A DNA stretch of 18,739 nucleotides, from NCBI GenBank assembly GCA_003550305.1, contig QKYT01000336.1, forward strand, positions 14,678-33,416, written 5' to 3'. How positions within the stretch are numbered: position 1 is the first letter of the stretch; each line of letters opens with the position of its first letter. Positions 1 through 8,575 of the stretch are shown one piece after another. Below the pieces are notes generated by a model. It did not search any database. It saw nothing but the letters and a program-made list of their open reading frames with translations, and was not told where the DNA came from. The translations under genes and the position numbers were made by a program. This DNA comes from Glomus cerebriforme (lineage: Eukaryota; Glomeromycota; Glomeromycetes; Glomerales; Glomeraceae).

Positions 1-1085
1 AAAAAGTGTGAAATAATATATCTTGCACAAAATTTATATCATTTTTATAAAAAAAAGTGCAATAAATAATTTCGCACTTTTTTTATATTATTCTTATAAA
101 AAAAAGTGCGAAACAATATTCATCGTACTTATTTTATATTATTCTTATAAAAAAAAGTGCGATGATATATCTCGCACAAATCTTATATTATTTTTATAAA
201 AAAAAAGTGCAATAAATAGTGTCGCACATTTTTTATATTATTTTCATAAAAAAAAGTGCGGACAAATAATTTCGCACTTTTTTCTATAAAAATAATATAA
301 AATTTGTGCAAAATTATTTATTGCACTTTTTTTTATAAAAATAATATAAAATTTGTGCAAAATTATTTGTCGCACTTTTTTTTATAAAAATAATATAAAA
401 TTTGTGCAAATTATTGTTTCGCACTTTTTTTTATGAAAATAATATAAAAAAAGTGCGATGAATATTGTTTCGCACTTTTTTNTATAAGAATAATATAAAA
501 AAAGTGNGACACGATATTTATCGCACTTTTTTTTATAAGAATAATATAAAATTTGTACGAAATTATTTATTGCACTTTTTTTTATAAAAATGATATAAAA
601 TTTGTGCAAGATATATTATTTCGCACTTTTTTTTATGAAAATAATATAAAAAAATATTTATCGCACTTTTTTTTTATAAAAATAATATAAAATTTGTGCA
701 AAATTATTTATTGCACTTTTTTTTATAAAAATAATATAAAAAGAGTGCAAATTATTGTTTCGCATTTTTTTTTATGAAAATAATATAAAAAAAGTGCGAT
801 GAATATTGTTTCGCTCTTTTTTTATATGAAAATGATATAAAATTTGTGCGAGATATATTGTTTTGCACTTTTTTTTTATAAGAATCATATAAAAAAAGTG
901 CGACCCGATATTTATCGCACTTTTTTTTATAAGAATAGTATAAAAAAAGTGCGACCCGTTATTTATCGCACTTTTTTTTATAAGAATAATATAAAAAAGT
1001 GCGAAATTATTTATCGCACTTTTTTTATAAGAATAATATAAAAAAAGTGTGAAATTATTTATTGCACTTTTTTTTTTTATATTGT
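1..1085. repeat. Hairpin-forming AT-rich satellite array with two orientation switches
   Basis: About 21 tandem units of roughly 47-52 bp. Each unit carries a near-palindrome: GCAC plus a T run plus ATA, a short asymmetric centre (AAGAATAAT or AAAAATAAT), then TATAAAA followed by AAAGTGC or TTTGTGC. Between the palindromes lie variable 10-14-bp linkers such as GAATATTGTTTC or AAATTATTTATC. The asymmetric centre gives the unit a direction. Units at 1-265 read TTATTCTTATAA; units from about 280 to 1065 read the reverse complement, TTATAAGAATAA; the last partial unit (1070-1098) flips back. Reading frames crossing the array (KKSAINNF-like repeats) are translations of the satellite, not genes. 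The array starts before base 1 and contains two unresolved bases (482, 507), so the true copy number is unknown. Confidence 0.93.
250..283. repeat. Inverted junction at the satellite orientation switch
   Basis: AAAAAAGTGCG (250-260) and CGCACTTTTTT (273-283) form a perfect 11-bp stem around a 12-base loop. The flanking units are also arranged as mirror images, so the inverted repeat extends imperfectly for tens of bases on both sides. This is the point where the array changes strand. Confidence 0.8.
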
Positions 1086-1098
1086 TCTTATAAAAATT

Positions 1099-1448
1099 AA
1101 ATAATTTATTTCTTCTCTTGTAGTTTATGAATAATATCTTCGCAACTACTATTTCATAGCAGTAGAAAATAAGTATTAGGAGATATAACATAGATGTTGC
1201 ATTTGGTATTTGATATTATTTATTAAAAAATTGTAATTATTTGTTTAATAAAAATACTGAAATGTTTGTTTTAAAAATTGCATTTAAATCATTAATTATT
1301 TATAAAATATTAGTAAAAAAACTTGAAAAGATTTAAATGAAGTCACGCGCTAACAACATGAATGTGATAAAATTTTAGGATATGGGATATGTGAAGTTGG
1401 TAGTAATAAAAAATGCGCTGGTAGTAAATTAAAAAGATCAGCAAAAAT
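1099..1448. other. AT-rich spacer, no gene seen
   Basis: No reading frame of coding character was found on either strand. The stretch joins the satellite array to the direct-repeat cluster that starts at 1449. A variant of the next repeat motif (GGTAGTAATAAAAAATG) already appears near 1399. Confidence 0.6.
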
Positions 1449-1746
1449 GGTAATAAAAAATTATGAATCTGTCCAATAAAGAAAAAAGATCTGCTAATGA
1501 AAAAAAGAGGTAATAAAAAAATATGAATCTGTCTATTGAAGAAAAAAGATCTGCTAATTTTAAAATTACAAGAGTTGGTATTATTTAAATAGAGGGAGTT
1601 GGTAATAAAAAAATACGAATCTGTCTAATAATAAAAAAAGAAATTGCCAATTTAGGCAAAAATCTGCCACTTGCAGTAATTTTAAAATACAAGAGTTGGT
1701 ATTATTTAAATAGCAGGAGTTGGTAATAAAAAAATACGAATCTGTC
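1449..1746. repeat. Direct-repeat cluster, GGTAATAAAAAAATAYGAATCTGTC motif
   Basis: Four copies of a 25-26-bp motif (GGTAATAAAAAA, then TAYGAATCTGTC) begin at 1449, 1509, 1601 and 1722, with spacings of 60, 92 and 121 bp. The last two copies belong to a longer direct repeat of about 69 bp (1557-1626 against 1678-1747) that includes TACAAGAGTTGGTATTATTT. The first two are followed by AAAAAAGATCTGCTAAT. This looks like local tandem duplication with divergence. No coding capacity was seen. Confidence 0.85.
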
Positions 1747-2398
1747 CATATCGGCACGCCATACTAATTTGATATTTTACTAACTGCTAATACTAATTAG
1801 TAGTAGCAGGTAGACTTCTAACCTCATCATAATAATAGTAAAAATCTAGGTCTATTACATCTATCTAACTAAAAAAATTCCTGTATAACCGTTATTAGAT
1901 ATTTATACAGGTTAATCTAAATTTCTGAATTGTGCAACGCATGATTTGGCTGTGCCTGATGATCAGTATTTGCGCCTAATCTATTCCATGTTTTTTTTTG
2001 GTGTACTGCGCTGAACTGGTAGGTGGTGTGATTCTTAATTAACTTATTGGTTTTTTTTAATTTATCGGATATCTTATGAATCTTTGATAAATCAACATGA
2101 AAAAAATTTTTAAAGGTTCTTATATTATGCGAGAATCGTCAGACAAAAATATTGATTCTTTCGAAATGTTTAATGACATAAATTGTAATATCATTTTAAT
2201 ATCCAATATTTTTTTTTTACTCAGCATTGATATCAATATTAGCTATAAAATTCTAATTACAAAAAAATTTTAAGCCACCTGTTGATACAAATGTGTGGTA
2301 TCTAATTTTCCTGAATATAAATCAAAATGTTTTTTTGTATCACAGCTTATTTCTGGAATATTTTTTGTGTATATGATTTACTTTATTTAAGCTTCTTG
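1747..2398. other. Intergenic stretch; only a doubtful 58-codon ORF (2097-2273, +)
   Basis: Mostly AT-rich non-coding sequence. An ATG at 2097 opens 58 codons on the plus strand, starting MKKIFKGSYIMRES and ending TAA at 2271-2273. It becomes hydrophobic and AT-driven towards the end and has no recognisable domain. It could be a decayed 5' exon of the transposase downstream, but no splice connection is evident. It is not called as a gene. Confidence 0.5.
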
Positions 2399-2535
2399 AT
2401 CCCCGGTGCGAAGCAATAGGTTACGCTAGTAACAAATAATATAAAATATAAACATGCTATTGTTACTCTCTTAACTTGATAGGCAAGTTTTATTCCCGGC
2501 GCAGCGCGACAGGTTATACCTAGTTTGTAAACTAA
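2399..2535. repeat. Two GC-rich repeat modules in AT-rich DNA
   Basis: Two related islands, about 92 bp apart in the same orientation, share the pattern CCCGG-Y-GC-(AGC or GAA)-GC, then AGGTTA, two or three variable bases, and CTAGT. The first is at about 2401-2436 and the second at about 2494-2530. Their GC content stands out sharply from the surroundings. They look like fragments of a dispersed repeat family, but the family cannot be named from this window. Confidence 0.6.
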
Positions 2536-4706
2536 AAATAATAATATTTTTTTGCTTTTCCCAAAAACCGTACTGCATATCTGTATCTACAACTTTGCCA
2601 GTCTCATTATTTGAGATATTTTTTTACCATTAAAATTACCTAGTCTTTTCATTTATCATAAGTATTTGTATAATATTCAACAAAGTCAGAAGATCTAATT
2701 CTAGTTTTTGCAAAGGGTGCCGTAAAATAAAAGAAAAATATGAGTTTTTAAGCATAAATAATGATATAATATCTACTTGTAAAGATTGTAGAGAATGAAC
2801 TGGAACTTACAAATAGTAAAAATGTGAGCAAAATATTGTAAATGCTCTTGTAACTCATAAAGAAAATGGCATATTACTTCAGCAATTTCCTAATATTATT
2901 TATGAACATATACTTGCAAAAGGTGGAACAGATACCTTAGAAAAGAATAATATTCAATTTACTGTTGAGAAAACTCTACTTTTAGACTCTTTGACTGAAG
3001 ACTTAAATACACCTATTAAAGAAATATGTCAAAAAGTTGCAAATCAAATTATTGCTTTAATTTCAGAAGGAGATGGATACCAATATATATATCACGCCAA
3101 AAAAAATGCAGTGACAAAAGATAATAACATTTTTTACTGATGTAATATGCATGCAGAATTAGATAAACATTCAAAAAAGGTTGAAGATATATCCAAATGA
3201 CGTGATAGTAACCCAAGAATTCCTCACCATAATTGTGAAGGATTAGTTGCCATAAAAATTGATTATGAAAATTGACTTACATTCTTAAAGCTCAGTCATC
3301 TTTTACATTCTTGTCCAGATCAGACTAATACTAGTGATAGTATAAAACAATTTATTAATGCTAATAAAAAGCAAAGTGTCTTAGAAATATATAGTGAAAT
3401 TAAAGAACAACGACTGCCAGGTTATGAATTATTAACTAAAGGCCAAGTATATTACTAGTAAAATCGTCAGGCAATGTTGGAATATTGATGGGATAATAAT
3501 GAAAGTATATCTGCTCAACTTTTCCTTCAAGAAAAAATTATTCAATTATTTTTGAAACTACAGAACCTGTAAAATCCTTTGCTTTTATTACACCTTTTCT
3601 TTCCAAACTTTCATGAAATGCATTTGAAATAGTTGTAACAAACGCAACTTATAATACAAATACTTTAAAATATGAACTTTATGGAATAATGGGCGTCATT
3701 GATGGAACTGCTTTTCCACTATTATATCTTCTTGTTGCAACTGGAAAAAATTGACCAATAACCAAAATACTGGCAGGATGGTTTGCAGCACTTAAGGTAC
3801 ATGGTGTTAATGATGTCAAATACTTTTTAACTGATAAAAATATGGCACAAATAAATGCCGCAACATCCATTTGGCCAAAAGTATGCATTCAGTTATGTTT
3901 GTGGCATGCGAAATGAGCTGTTGAGCAACATTTATCATCCAGAAAACAAGCAACTCAAATTTGATATAATGTTCAAGAAGCACATAAACAATGTCAGTGG
4001 CATTCAATTGTATTTCAATCTGTTAATTTTTCTAATAATACAGTTAATACAGAAATAACACAGGCAAAATCCAAATGTCAAAATTTATCAAAAATCTTTG
4101 CTTAAAGAATCATAGAGATACAATTATTCAATGAATGGAATAGCATTTTTATCGACATATGCTAATTCCAACAGCTGATAAAGAGTTTATAATAGACTCA
4201 AAGGAAATTTGGATTCGATGCATCAAAGATATGTTCCAATTTTGTTATAATAATAAATTAGAAATGGTATGGGCATATTTATGGGAGAATTGGGTATTCT
4301 TGGCCTCATTTTATTCTTTGGGCATGTTGTTCATCTCCTGGTATTCTTATTTATAAAACAACAATGTTTATAGAATCACATTGGAGAATATTAAAACGTG
4401 ATTACTTATATAAATTTGCTAGGCCAAGGTTAGATCTACTTTGCTATGTAATTGTTTGTAAGGTAATTGCACAGCAACTAGATCAGTATTATCTTTTATG
4501 TAATAGTCATATACTACCTTCATGGTGAAAGGTTTTAAGACTAATTGGAGAGAATTAGCATCAAAAACTGTTATTAATTGGAATAAGTATATAATAGATA
4601 GGCAAAAATGGATATGTTCTTATCCATATTTTTGACCAATCGGTTCTTTCTTTGCAAACATTTGGTTGTTCCGATGGGCAGAATGGAAAATATATTTTTT
4701 AAATTG

Positions 4707-4864
4707 GTTTGTTTATTATTATTTTTATTCTTTATTGTTTCTGGGATCTTTACCATCATTAATATTAAAATTAATATTAGAAGATTAACGTTCTTGCTGT
4801 TTTACTTTTTATTTTATATTCATATTGCTAATTTATTATTATTATTTATTATTATTTTGTATAG
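4707..4864 (+). other. Intron in the MULE pseudogene (158 bp)
   Basis: The boundaries are GTTTGT at 4707 and TTTTGTATAG ending at 4864. Removing it joins AAA TTG to GTA CGG AGA AAT GAA, so the protein reads KLVRRNEIYP and stays open into the next exon. The intron is extremely T-rich. Unspliced, it reads as a spurious hydrophobic peptide. Confidence 0.7.
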
Positions 4865-5065
4865 GTACGGAGAAATGAAATTTATCCATTACTTTTGCAG
4901 TCTAGCGTTACAATTTGGCAAGAACTTGGATATGAACATAATACAAATGAATCCTTTATTGATGATCCTGATCCAGATACTTCATTACAAACTGGTTATA
5001 ATAGAAATATTGAAGATGAAAATTGTGAAATTATGATAAATAAATTTAAAACTTTATTAAACGAA

Positions 5066-5126
5066 GTAAGATCTTATTTTTTTAAATTTAACAATATTTT
5101 AAATAATTTATTTTTCTTTATTCTAG
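5066..5126 (+). other. Intron in the MULE pseudogene (61 bp)
   Basis: A GTAAGA donor at 5066 and a TTCTAG acceptor ending at 5126 flank a T-rich 61-base intron. Splicing joins ...LLNE to THHYLDKSTN and keeps the frame open to the stop at 5304-5306. Size and signals are typical of fungal spliceosomal introns, which supports a eukaryotic nuclear origin. Confidence 0.82.
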
Positions 5127-5306
5127 ACTCATCATTATTTAGATAAATCTACTAATTTGCCACAAAGAGATAAATGGTTAGAAAATATTGTGCCTAATTT
5201 TAATGCTCTTAAGCAAATGGTTCATCAAATAAAAGAATATGAACATCAAAAAACAATGCCAAGATCATGGAGGGATAAAACTAGGAATACATTTTATTGG
5301 CAATAA

Positions 5307-5592
5307 TAATAATTGTTATTTTTACTAATTTTTTTAAAGTTTATTATAATAATTTTTAATATGTACAAATTAAACAGTATGATCAATTAGATTGATTATA
5401 CAAGACCGAGTTTTAAATAAAAAAAATATAAAGAAATATATTATAAATTATACTATATTCGAAAAAAAGATAAAAGGAAATGAAAAAAAGAAAAAATATG
5501 AAAAAATTGTGAAAAAAGTATTAAAAATAAAAAGTAATGTGAAAAAAATGAGGAAAAGTCATAAAAAAAGACGACTGAAATGCGAAAAAAAG
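5307..5592. other. AT-rich spacer with lysine-rich low-complexity frame
   Basis: The plus strand has an open stretch at 5392-5595 made almost only of AAA/AAG, ATA and GAA codons. It lacks an ATG at its 5' end and has no domain character, so it is treated as low-complexity sequence. Its terminal TGA lies inside the target-site duplication of the following LINE-like insertion. Confidence 0.55.
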
Positions 5593-5607
5593 TGACCAAA
5601 ACTAAAA
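5593..5607. repeat. Target-site duplication, copy at the element 3' end
   Basis: TGACCAAAACTAAAA, identical over 15 bp to 7755-7769. On the minus strand this copy directly follows the A-rich tail of the element, as expected for target-primed reverse transcription. Confidence 0.85.
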
Positions 5608-7754
5608 TTTTTATTTATTTTTATTTTTATGAAAGACACTGATTGCATTACAAAAATGATTAGAAAAAGGTAGAAATTATAAGACTAATTAATAATTTGT
5701 AACTGAACCCTTCTTAGGGAGGACAATGTCTCCCTAAGGTAAACTGCCTACACCTAAAATGGAAAATTAGGTAAAGTCACAAAAGGAGTCTGAGACGTTT
5801 GGCATCTTGTGAGGTAGGTGCAAGGGATAATGGTGTTTGCCAGAGTGTGCTATAAAGACCGGAAGGTCTTTCAGTTTCTATCCGAAGTTCATTTTATGGA
5901 GATCAACAAATCTTTTTATGATTATGTCTAGGGGCGGACCTTGATTGTGGAAACATTTTATCCATTTTCTCCTTTCTTTCGAGATGGTTAAGAGAGTGTG
6001 TTGACCAGTGAGTTGCTTATATGAGCATGAAAATTATCTTGCCAGTCCATTAATATTGAGGAAAGGGCATTTGAATAGGTTTCTGCAAGTTTGTACCAAT
6101 CATATAAAGGTAACCTGTCTAACCAGATGGATTCTTCAATTAGTTCTGATGTAAAATTTCTTTTATGAGTGTGACCTACTGATGCGTTAAGCATCGATAT
6201 GAGAGGAGAACAAGGGTAAGTAAATAGGTTTTTAATATGAAGTTGGAGAGCAGTATAAGCATGCCGAAGTTCAGCAGCTTTGGATTTTTGTCTTGTCAGT
6301 GGAGGGCATTATTTGCCTTTCTAATTTTATTTTTTTTCTTCTCCTTTTGTTATTGTCATTCACGTCTTGCGGTTTCTTCCAGGTTGTATTGACTTCTTTG
6401 ATTTAGAAGGGCCAGGAGAAGAGTTAGAAGATACCACTGCTATAGGTGGTGGGTCTATGGTATGGCATTCCTGCGGTATAATAGGTGAAGGTCGAAGTGT
6501 GGGCCAAATAATGTTGTCATCATCTGGGAGAGAACTTTCGTCTAATTCGACAGTAGCCATATATTTTGCTCTGTGTGTGTGTCAATTCCATTTAAATGGT
6601 AATGGGAAAGGTTTGTCAGGTTTTTGAAGGAATTTATTGAATTTTATGTGTCTAATATGATTATAGAGGAATTGATGTGGGAGAAGGAGACAATGATGTT
6701 TAACTCCCATGAATTTAACTATGTGGGAATTATGCTGAGCGTCCGGTGGAAGTTTTTCTGCATTAAAAATGTGATTAAGTAAGCATTTATGATGCAATTC
6801 TTGTTACTTTAATGTGGATGCTGAATACATAGATGACGGGAATGAATGAGTAAATCTATAATTGTTTAACAATTTGGTGTATATATATGGAGTATGATGG
6901 GCTGAAATGTGTTCTTTGTGTAAAAGTTTAATTTGGGTATTATAAGATACACCTAGTCTGTTACTAAAAACATGTTTAATGTCTTGGTTCTGGAATTTAT
7001 TGAATGTGAGGGTCACAGCAGCAGCGTGTTTCAAATGTGACAGCTGATCTTTTGAAGTGAGGTCAATATAGAGCCATTTTTGGTGGTAGGAACATCCTGT
7101 TCAGTGATTAGATAAGATGATAGGAGATGGTAAGGAGCAATAGCCTTGTTCTGAATTGAAGTTACAGGGGATATAAATGCCTAAATGAAATCGTATGTGA
7201 AGTTAAAAAAGGTTTTTGTAATACAGTTTCTTTGAGTAAGGGAACTTCATTTATCGATAAAGGAAATGCGAGAAATTAATAAATTTCTAATTTTGTCAAA
7301 ATATTTGTGGTGGATGCGTTTAGGATAACTTTTTGTATGGTAAAAAAATGTGTGAATAATTTACTATTTTGGAATTTATTATTCATTGAATAGGAATTGG
7401 AAAAATATTCTTTAGGAGAAGTAGTCATGTGTGTATTATTTGTATATCAATAAATGTATTTGATTGGTGTCTGATGAGGAGCGATTAAGCTCAAATAGGA
7501 AGGTTTTACTAGTTAGAGAGTGAGCAAAATTATTATTTTGTGAAGGGGCCATTTTATAAAATATTGTTTTTGGGTGTCTTTAACTCTTTTTAGTGCTAGC
7601 AGTATAATAGGGATGATATTTCATATATGACTGATGTATATTTCGTAGGCTTAAAAAATAGCCATGTTCTTTGGTTCATGAAAAATTATTTTTTTTTTAT
7701 GTTACTGCAGAATTCATATGGATGGGGAAGCAGGAGAGAGTTTTTTTTTCCTCC
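5608..7754 (-). mobile_element. LINE-like retroposon, 2.1 kb, with target-site duplication and A-rich tail
   Basis: The body is 2147 bp. It is flanked by identical 15-bp direct repeats and, read on the minus strand, ends in repeated AAAAT/AAAT (plus-strand 5608-5630 is the T-rich complement). This combination is the hallmark of LINE insertion. Read from the 5' end, it holds a GGAGG-led leader, a short unexplained open frame (MAPSQNNNF..., ATG at 7552-7550), then one long decayed frame from about 7428 to 5689. I see no YADD-type reverse-transcriptase motif and no apurinic endonuclease in any frame. It is therefore either a non-autonomous ORF1-only derivative or the remnant of a larger element. 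The interior is less AT-rich than its surroundings, which fits an imported sequence. Confidence 0.75.
5689..7428 (-). pseudogene. Decayed ORF of the LINE-like element (ORF1-like, family not recognised)
   Basis: The frame starts at ATG 7428 (MTTSPKEYFSNSY...) and is followed through three frame changes, each a single-base slip: about 7203-7212 (A/T run), 7077-7081 (T run) and about 5990-6000. It ends at TAA 5691-5689 after GDIVLPKKGSVTN. In total it is about 575 codons. Interior in-frame stops include TAA 7278-7276, TAG 7183-7181, TAA 6806-6804, TGA 6584-6582 and TGA 6362-6360; most become Gln or Arg by one C-to-T reversal. The long open stretches have normal amino-acid composition (for example LGVSYNTQIKLLHKEHISAH and WLDRLPLYDWYKLAETYSNA). 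A Pro/Ser-rich linker lies near 6400-6480. A stop cluster near 6310-6325 may separate two ORFs. No enzyme motif was recognised; an ORF1 nucleic-acid-binding role is only inferred from position. Confidence 0.6.
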
Positions 7755-7769
7755 TGACCAAAACTAAAA
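7755..7769. repeat. Target-site duplication, copy at the element 5' end
   Basis: TGACCAAAACTAAAA, the exact partner of 5593-5607. It abuts the presumed 5' end of the minus-strand element (GGAGGAAAAAAAAACTCTC on the minus strand). Confidence 0.85.
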
Positions 7770-7803
7770 AAAAATGTTATGTTAATTCTGGGCAAAATTA
7801 AAA

Positions 7804-7819
7804 TCATGTGATTACATGA
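7804..7819. repeat. Small palindrome TCATGT-GATT-ACATGA
   Basis: A perfect 6-bp stem with a 4-base loop, followed by a relatively GC-rich stretch (CTGCTGGGCGATGCTGAC). It may be the tip of a dispersed repeat. No function can be assigned from sequence alone. Confidence 0.5.
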
Positions 7820-8005
7820 CAGATCTGCTGGGCGATGCTGACTAGTAAGTAATGTTTCTTCCATTTATATAATAAAAAGTTTTTTATTTCTGTTAAATCT
7901 ATACACAGTACATTATTGTAAATAAATTAAATAAATTTTTGTTAGGTAAAGATTAGTAACATTGCCAGAAAACTTATTTCTGCTTCAATATCCTTAAAGA
8001 AACAC

Positions 8006-8188
8006 TTGTTAGGAAATATGAAAATTTTTCTTAAAAAGACCTTCAGAAAAATTGAAGAATTTCTTTCTTCAATTTCTTCAAAATATCTTTTAGAAAGAAA
8101 AAAAATATCTCGTAAAGAATTTCGTACTATTGTACTTTATAGAAAAGATAGCTCGATCCAACAGCCATTCTTAGTACAAATTCACTGA
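8006..8188 (+). other. Short lysine-rich ORF, 60 codons, doubtful
   Basis: An open frame starting MLGNMKIFLKKTFRK and ending FLVQIH before TGA. Upstream codons remain open back to a TTTTTGTTAG at about 7938-7947 that could be a splice acceptor, so this might be a terminal exon or a transposase scrap. It is basic, with no signal peptide, membrane segment or named motif. The first in-frame Met is actually encoded at 8018 if TTG/TTA starts are excluded. I would not annotate it as a gene without transcript evidence. Confidence 0.2.
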
Positions 8189-8326
8189 CTGATTGTGGGA
8201 ATTTAATAATAAAGTTTATTTTATTTTAATTAGATTTATAATCAATAAAATATATTTATTTTAAAAAGTTAATTTAAGTGTCACATTTCTTTTGCGAGCA
8301 ACTGTATCTGATCCTATGGACTTATA

Positions 8327-8384
8327 TTAGAGTTAGGATTAGAATTAGGATTAGGAATTAGGTTAGAATTAGGAATTAGGGTTT
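8327..8384 (+). repeat. Degenerate telomere-like TTAGG(A)/TTAGAA repeat
   Basis: About nine contiguous TTAG-containing hexamer-like words (TTAGAG, TTAGGA, TTAGAA, TTAGGA, TTAGGAA, TTAGG, TTAGAA, TTAGGAA, TTAGGG). Only the last is canonical TTAGGG. The block is isolated inside the window, so it is an interstitial repeat rather than a chromosome end. Confidence 0.7.
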
Positions 8385-8404
8385 GAAGTTAAAGATAAGG
8401 ATAA

Positions 8405-8575
8405 GAAAAGAATGATAAAATTAGAAAAATCCTCCAAAGGGAAGCTCAAGAACAGTAAGCTGAGAGGAGAAAACATGATGACTGCTGTACTAAAGGTGCA
8501 GAAACAGATTGCTCAGTAATACAAATCATTAAATTTACTAACTATACTATTATGTGATAAATATTACTTAAATTA
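8405..8575 (+). pseudogene. Possible coding relic, function unknown
   Basis: One frame reads as a charged peptide (EKNDKIRKILQREAQEQ), one TAA (8456-8458, from CAA by C to T), then AERRKHDDCCTKGAETDCSV and on to a TGA near 8555. The amino-acid mix looks coding and differs from the surrounding AT-rich noise, but it is short and lacks a domain. It is called only as a weak relic. Confidence 0.22.

Larger units (their letters stand above)
2670..5306 (+). pseudogene. MULE (Mutator-like) transposase, decayed, with intact 3' exons
   Basis: Conceptual translation across several frame changes gives one transposase. An N-terminal CxxC..CxxC zinc-binding motif uses Cys codons at 2709, 2718, 2778 and 2787. 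The MULE catalytic core follows: ATYNTN near 3641, DGTAFPLLYLL near 3700, FLTDKN with Asp at 3833-3835, and CLWHAK with Cys/His near 3896-3907. A block matching MULE C-termini (KTTMFIESHWRILKRDYLY, about 4355-4411) leads to a SWIM-like finger (WICSY...LCKH, 4609-4661). The first catalytic Asp is Asn (AAC, 3641-3643) and the second Cys of the SWIM CxC is Tyr. In-frame stops lie at 2796, 2814, 2817, 3138, 3198, 3273, 3456, 3459, 3486, 3614, 3752, 3914 and 3962. Frame changes occur near 3543, 4080-4160, 4300-4350, 4520 and 4636. The last exons are open and end at TAA 5304-5306 after the motif RNTFYWQ. The start codon cannot be identified. No terminal inverted repeats were recognised. It cannot make an active enzyme. 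Confidence 0.85.

Noticed and set aside
1..1085. CRISPR array (repeats of near-constant size with variable linkers)
   Set aside because: The linkers are only 10-14 bp and are related to each other, the array inverts, no cas gene is present, and the context is eukaryotic.
382..1191. Open frames across the satellite (382-609 minus, 772-1191 minus, 844-1041 plus) with KKSAINNF/ALFYIILIKK-like peptide repeats
   Set aside because: They are translations of the tandem 50-bp unit, exist on both strands, and have only satellite periodicity.
2778..3964. TGA read as tryptophan (mollicute-like or mitochondrial code)
   Set aside because: TGG is also used, TAG and TAA also interrupt the frame, frameshifts are present, and several TGA sites align better with Arg. 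Spliceosomal introns at the 3' end argue for a nuclear pseudogene.
4608..5036. 142-codon ORF with long hydrophobic stretch
   Set aside because: Its first part is the MULE SWIM region, and the hydrophobic part is the T-rich intron 4707-4864 read through.
5392..5595. 67-codon lysine-rich ORF
   Set aside because: Pure low-complexity A-rich sequence with no ATG start at its 5' end and no domain character.
6367..6627. Plus-strand ORF of 86 codons
   Set aside because: Antisense shadow of the minus-strand LINE-like coding region.
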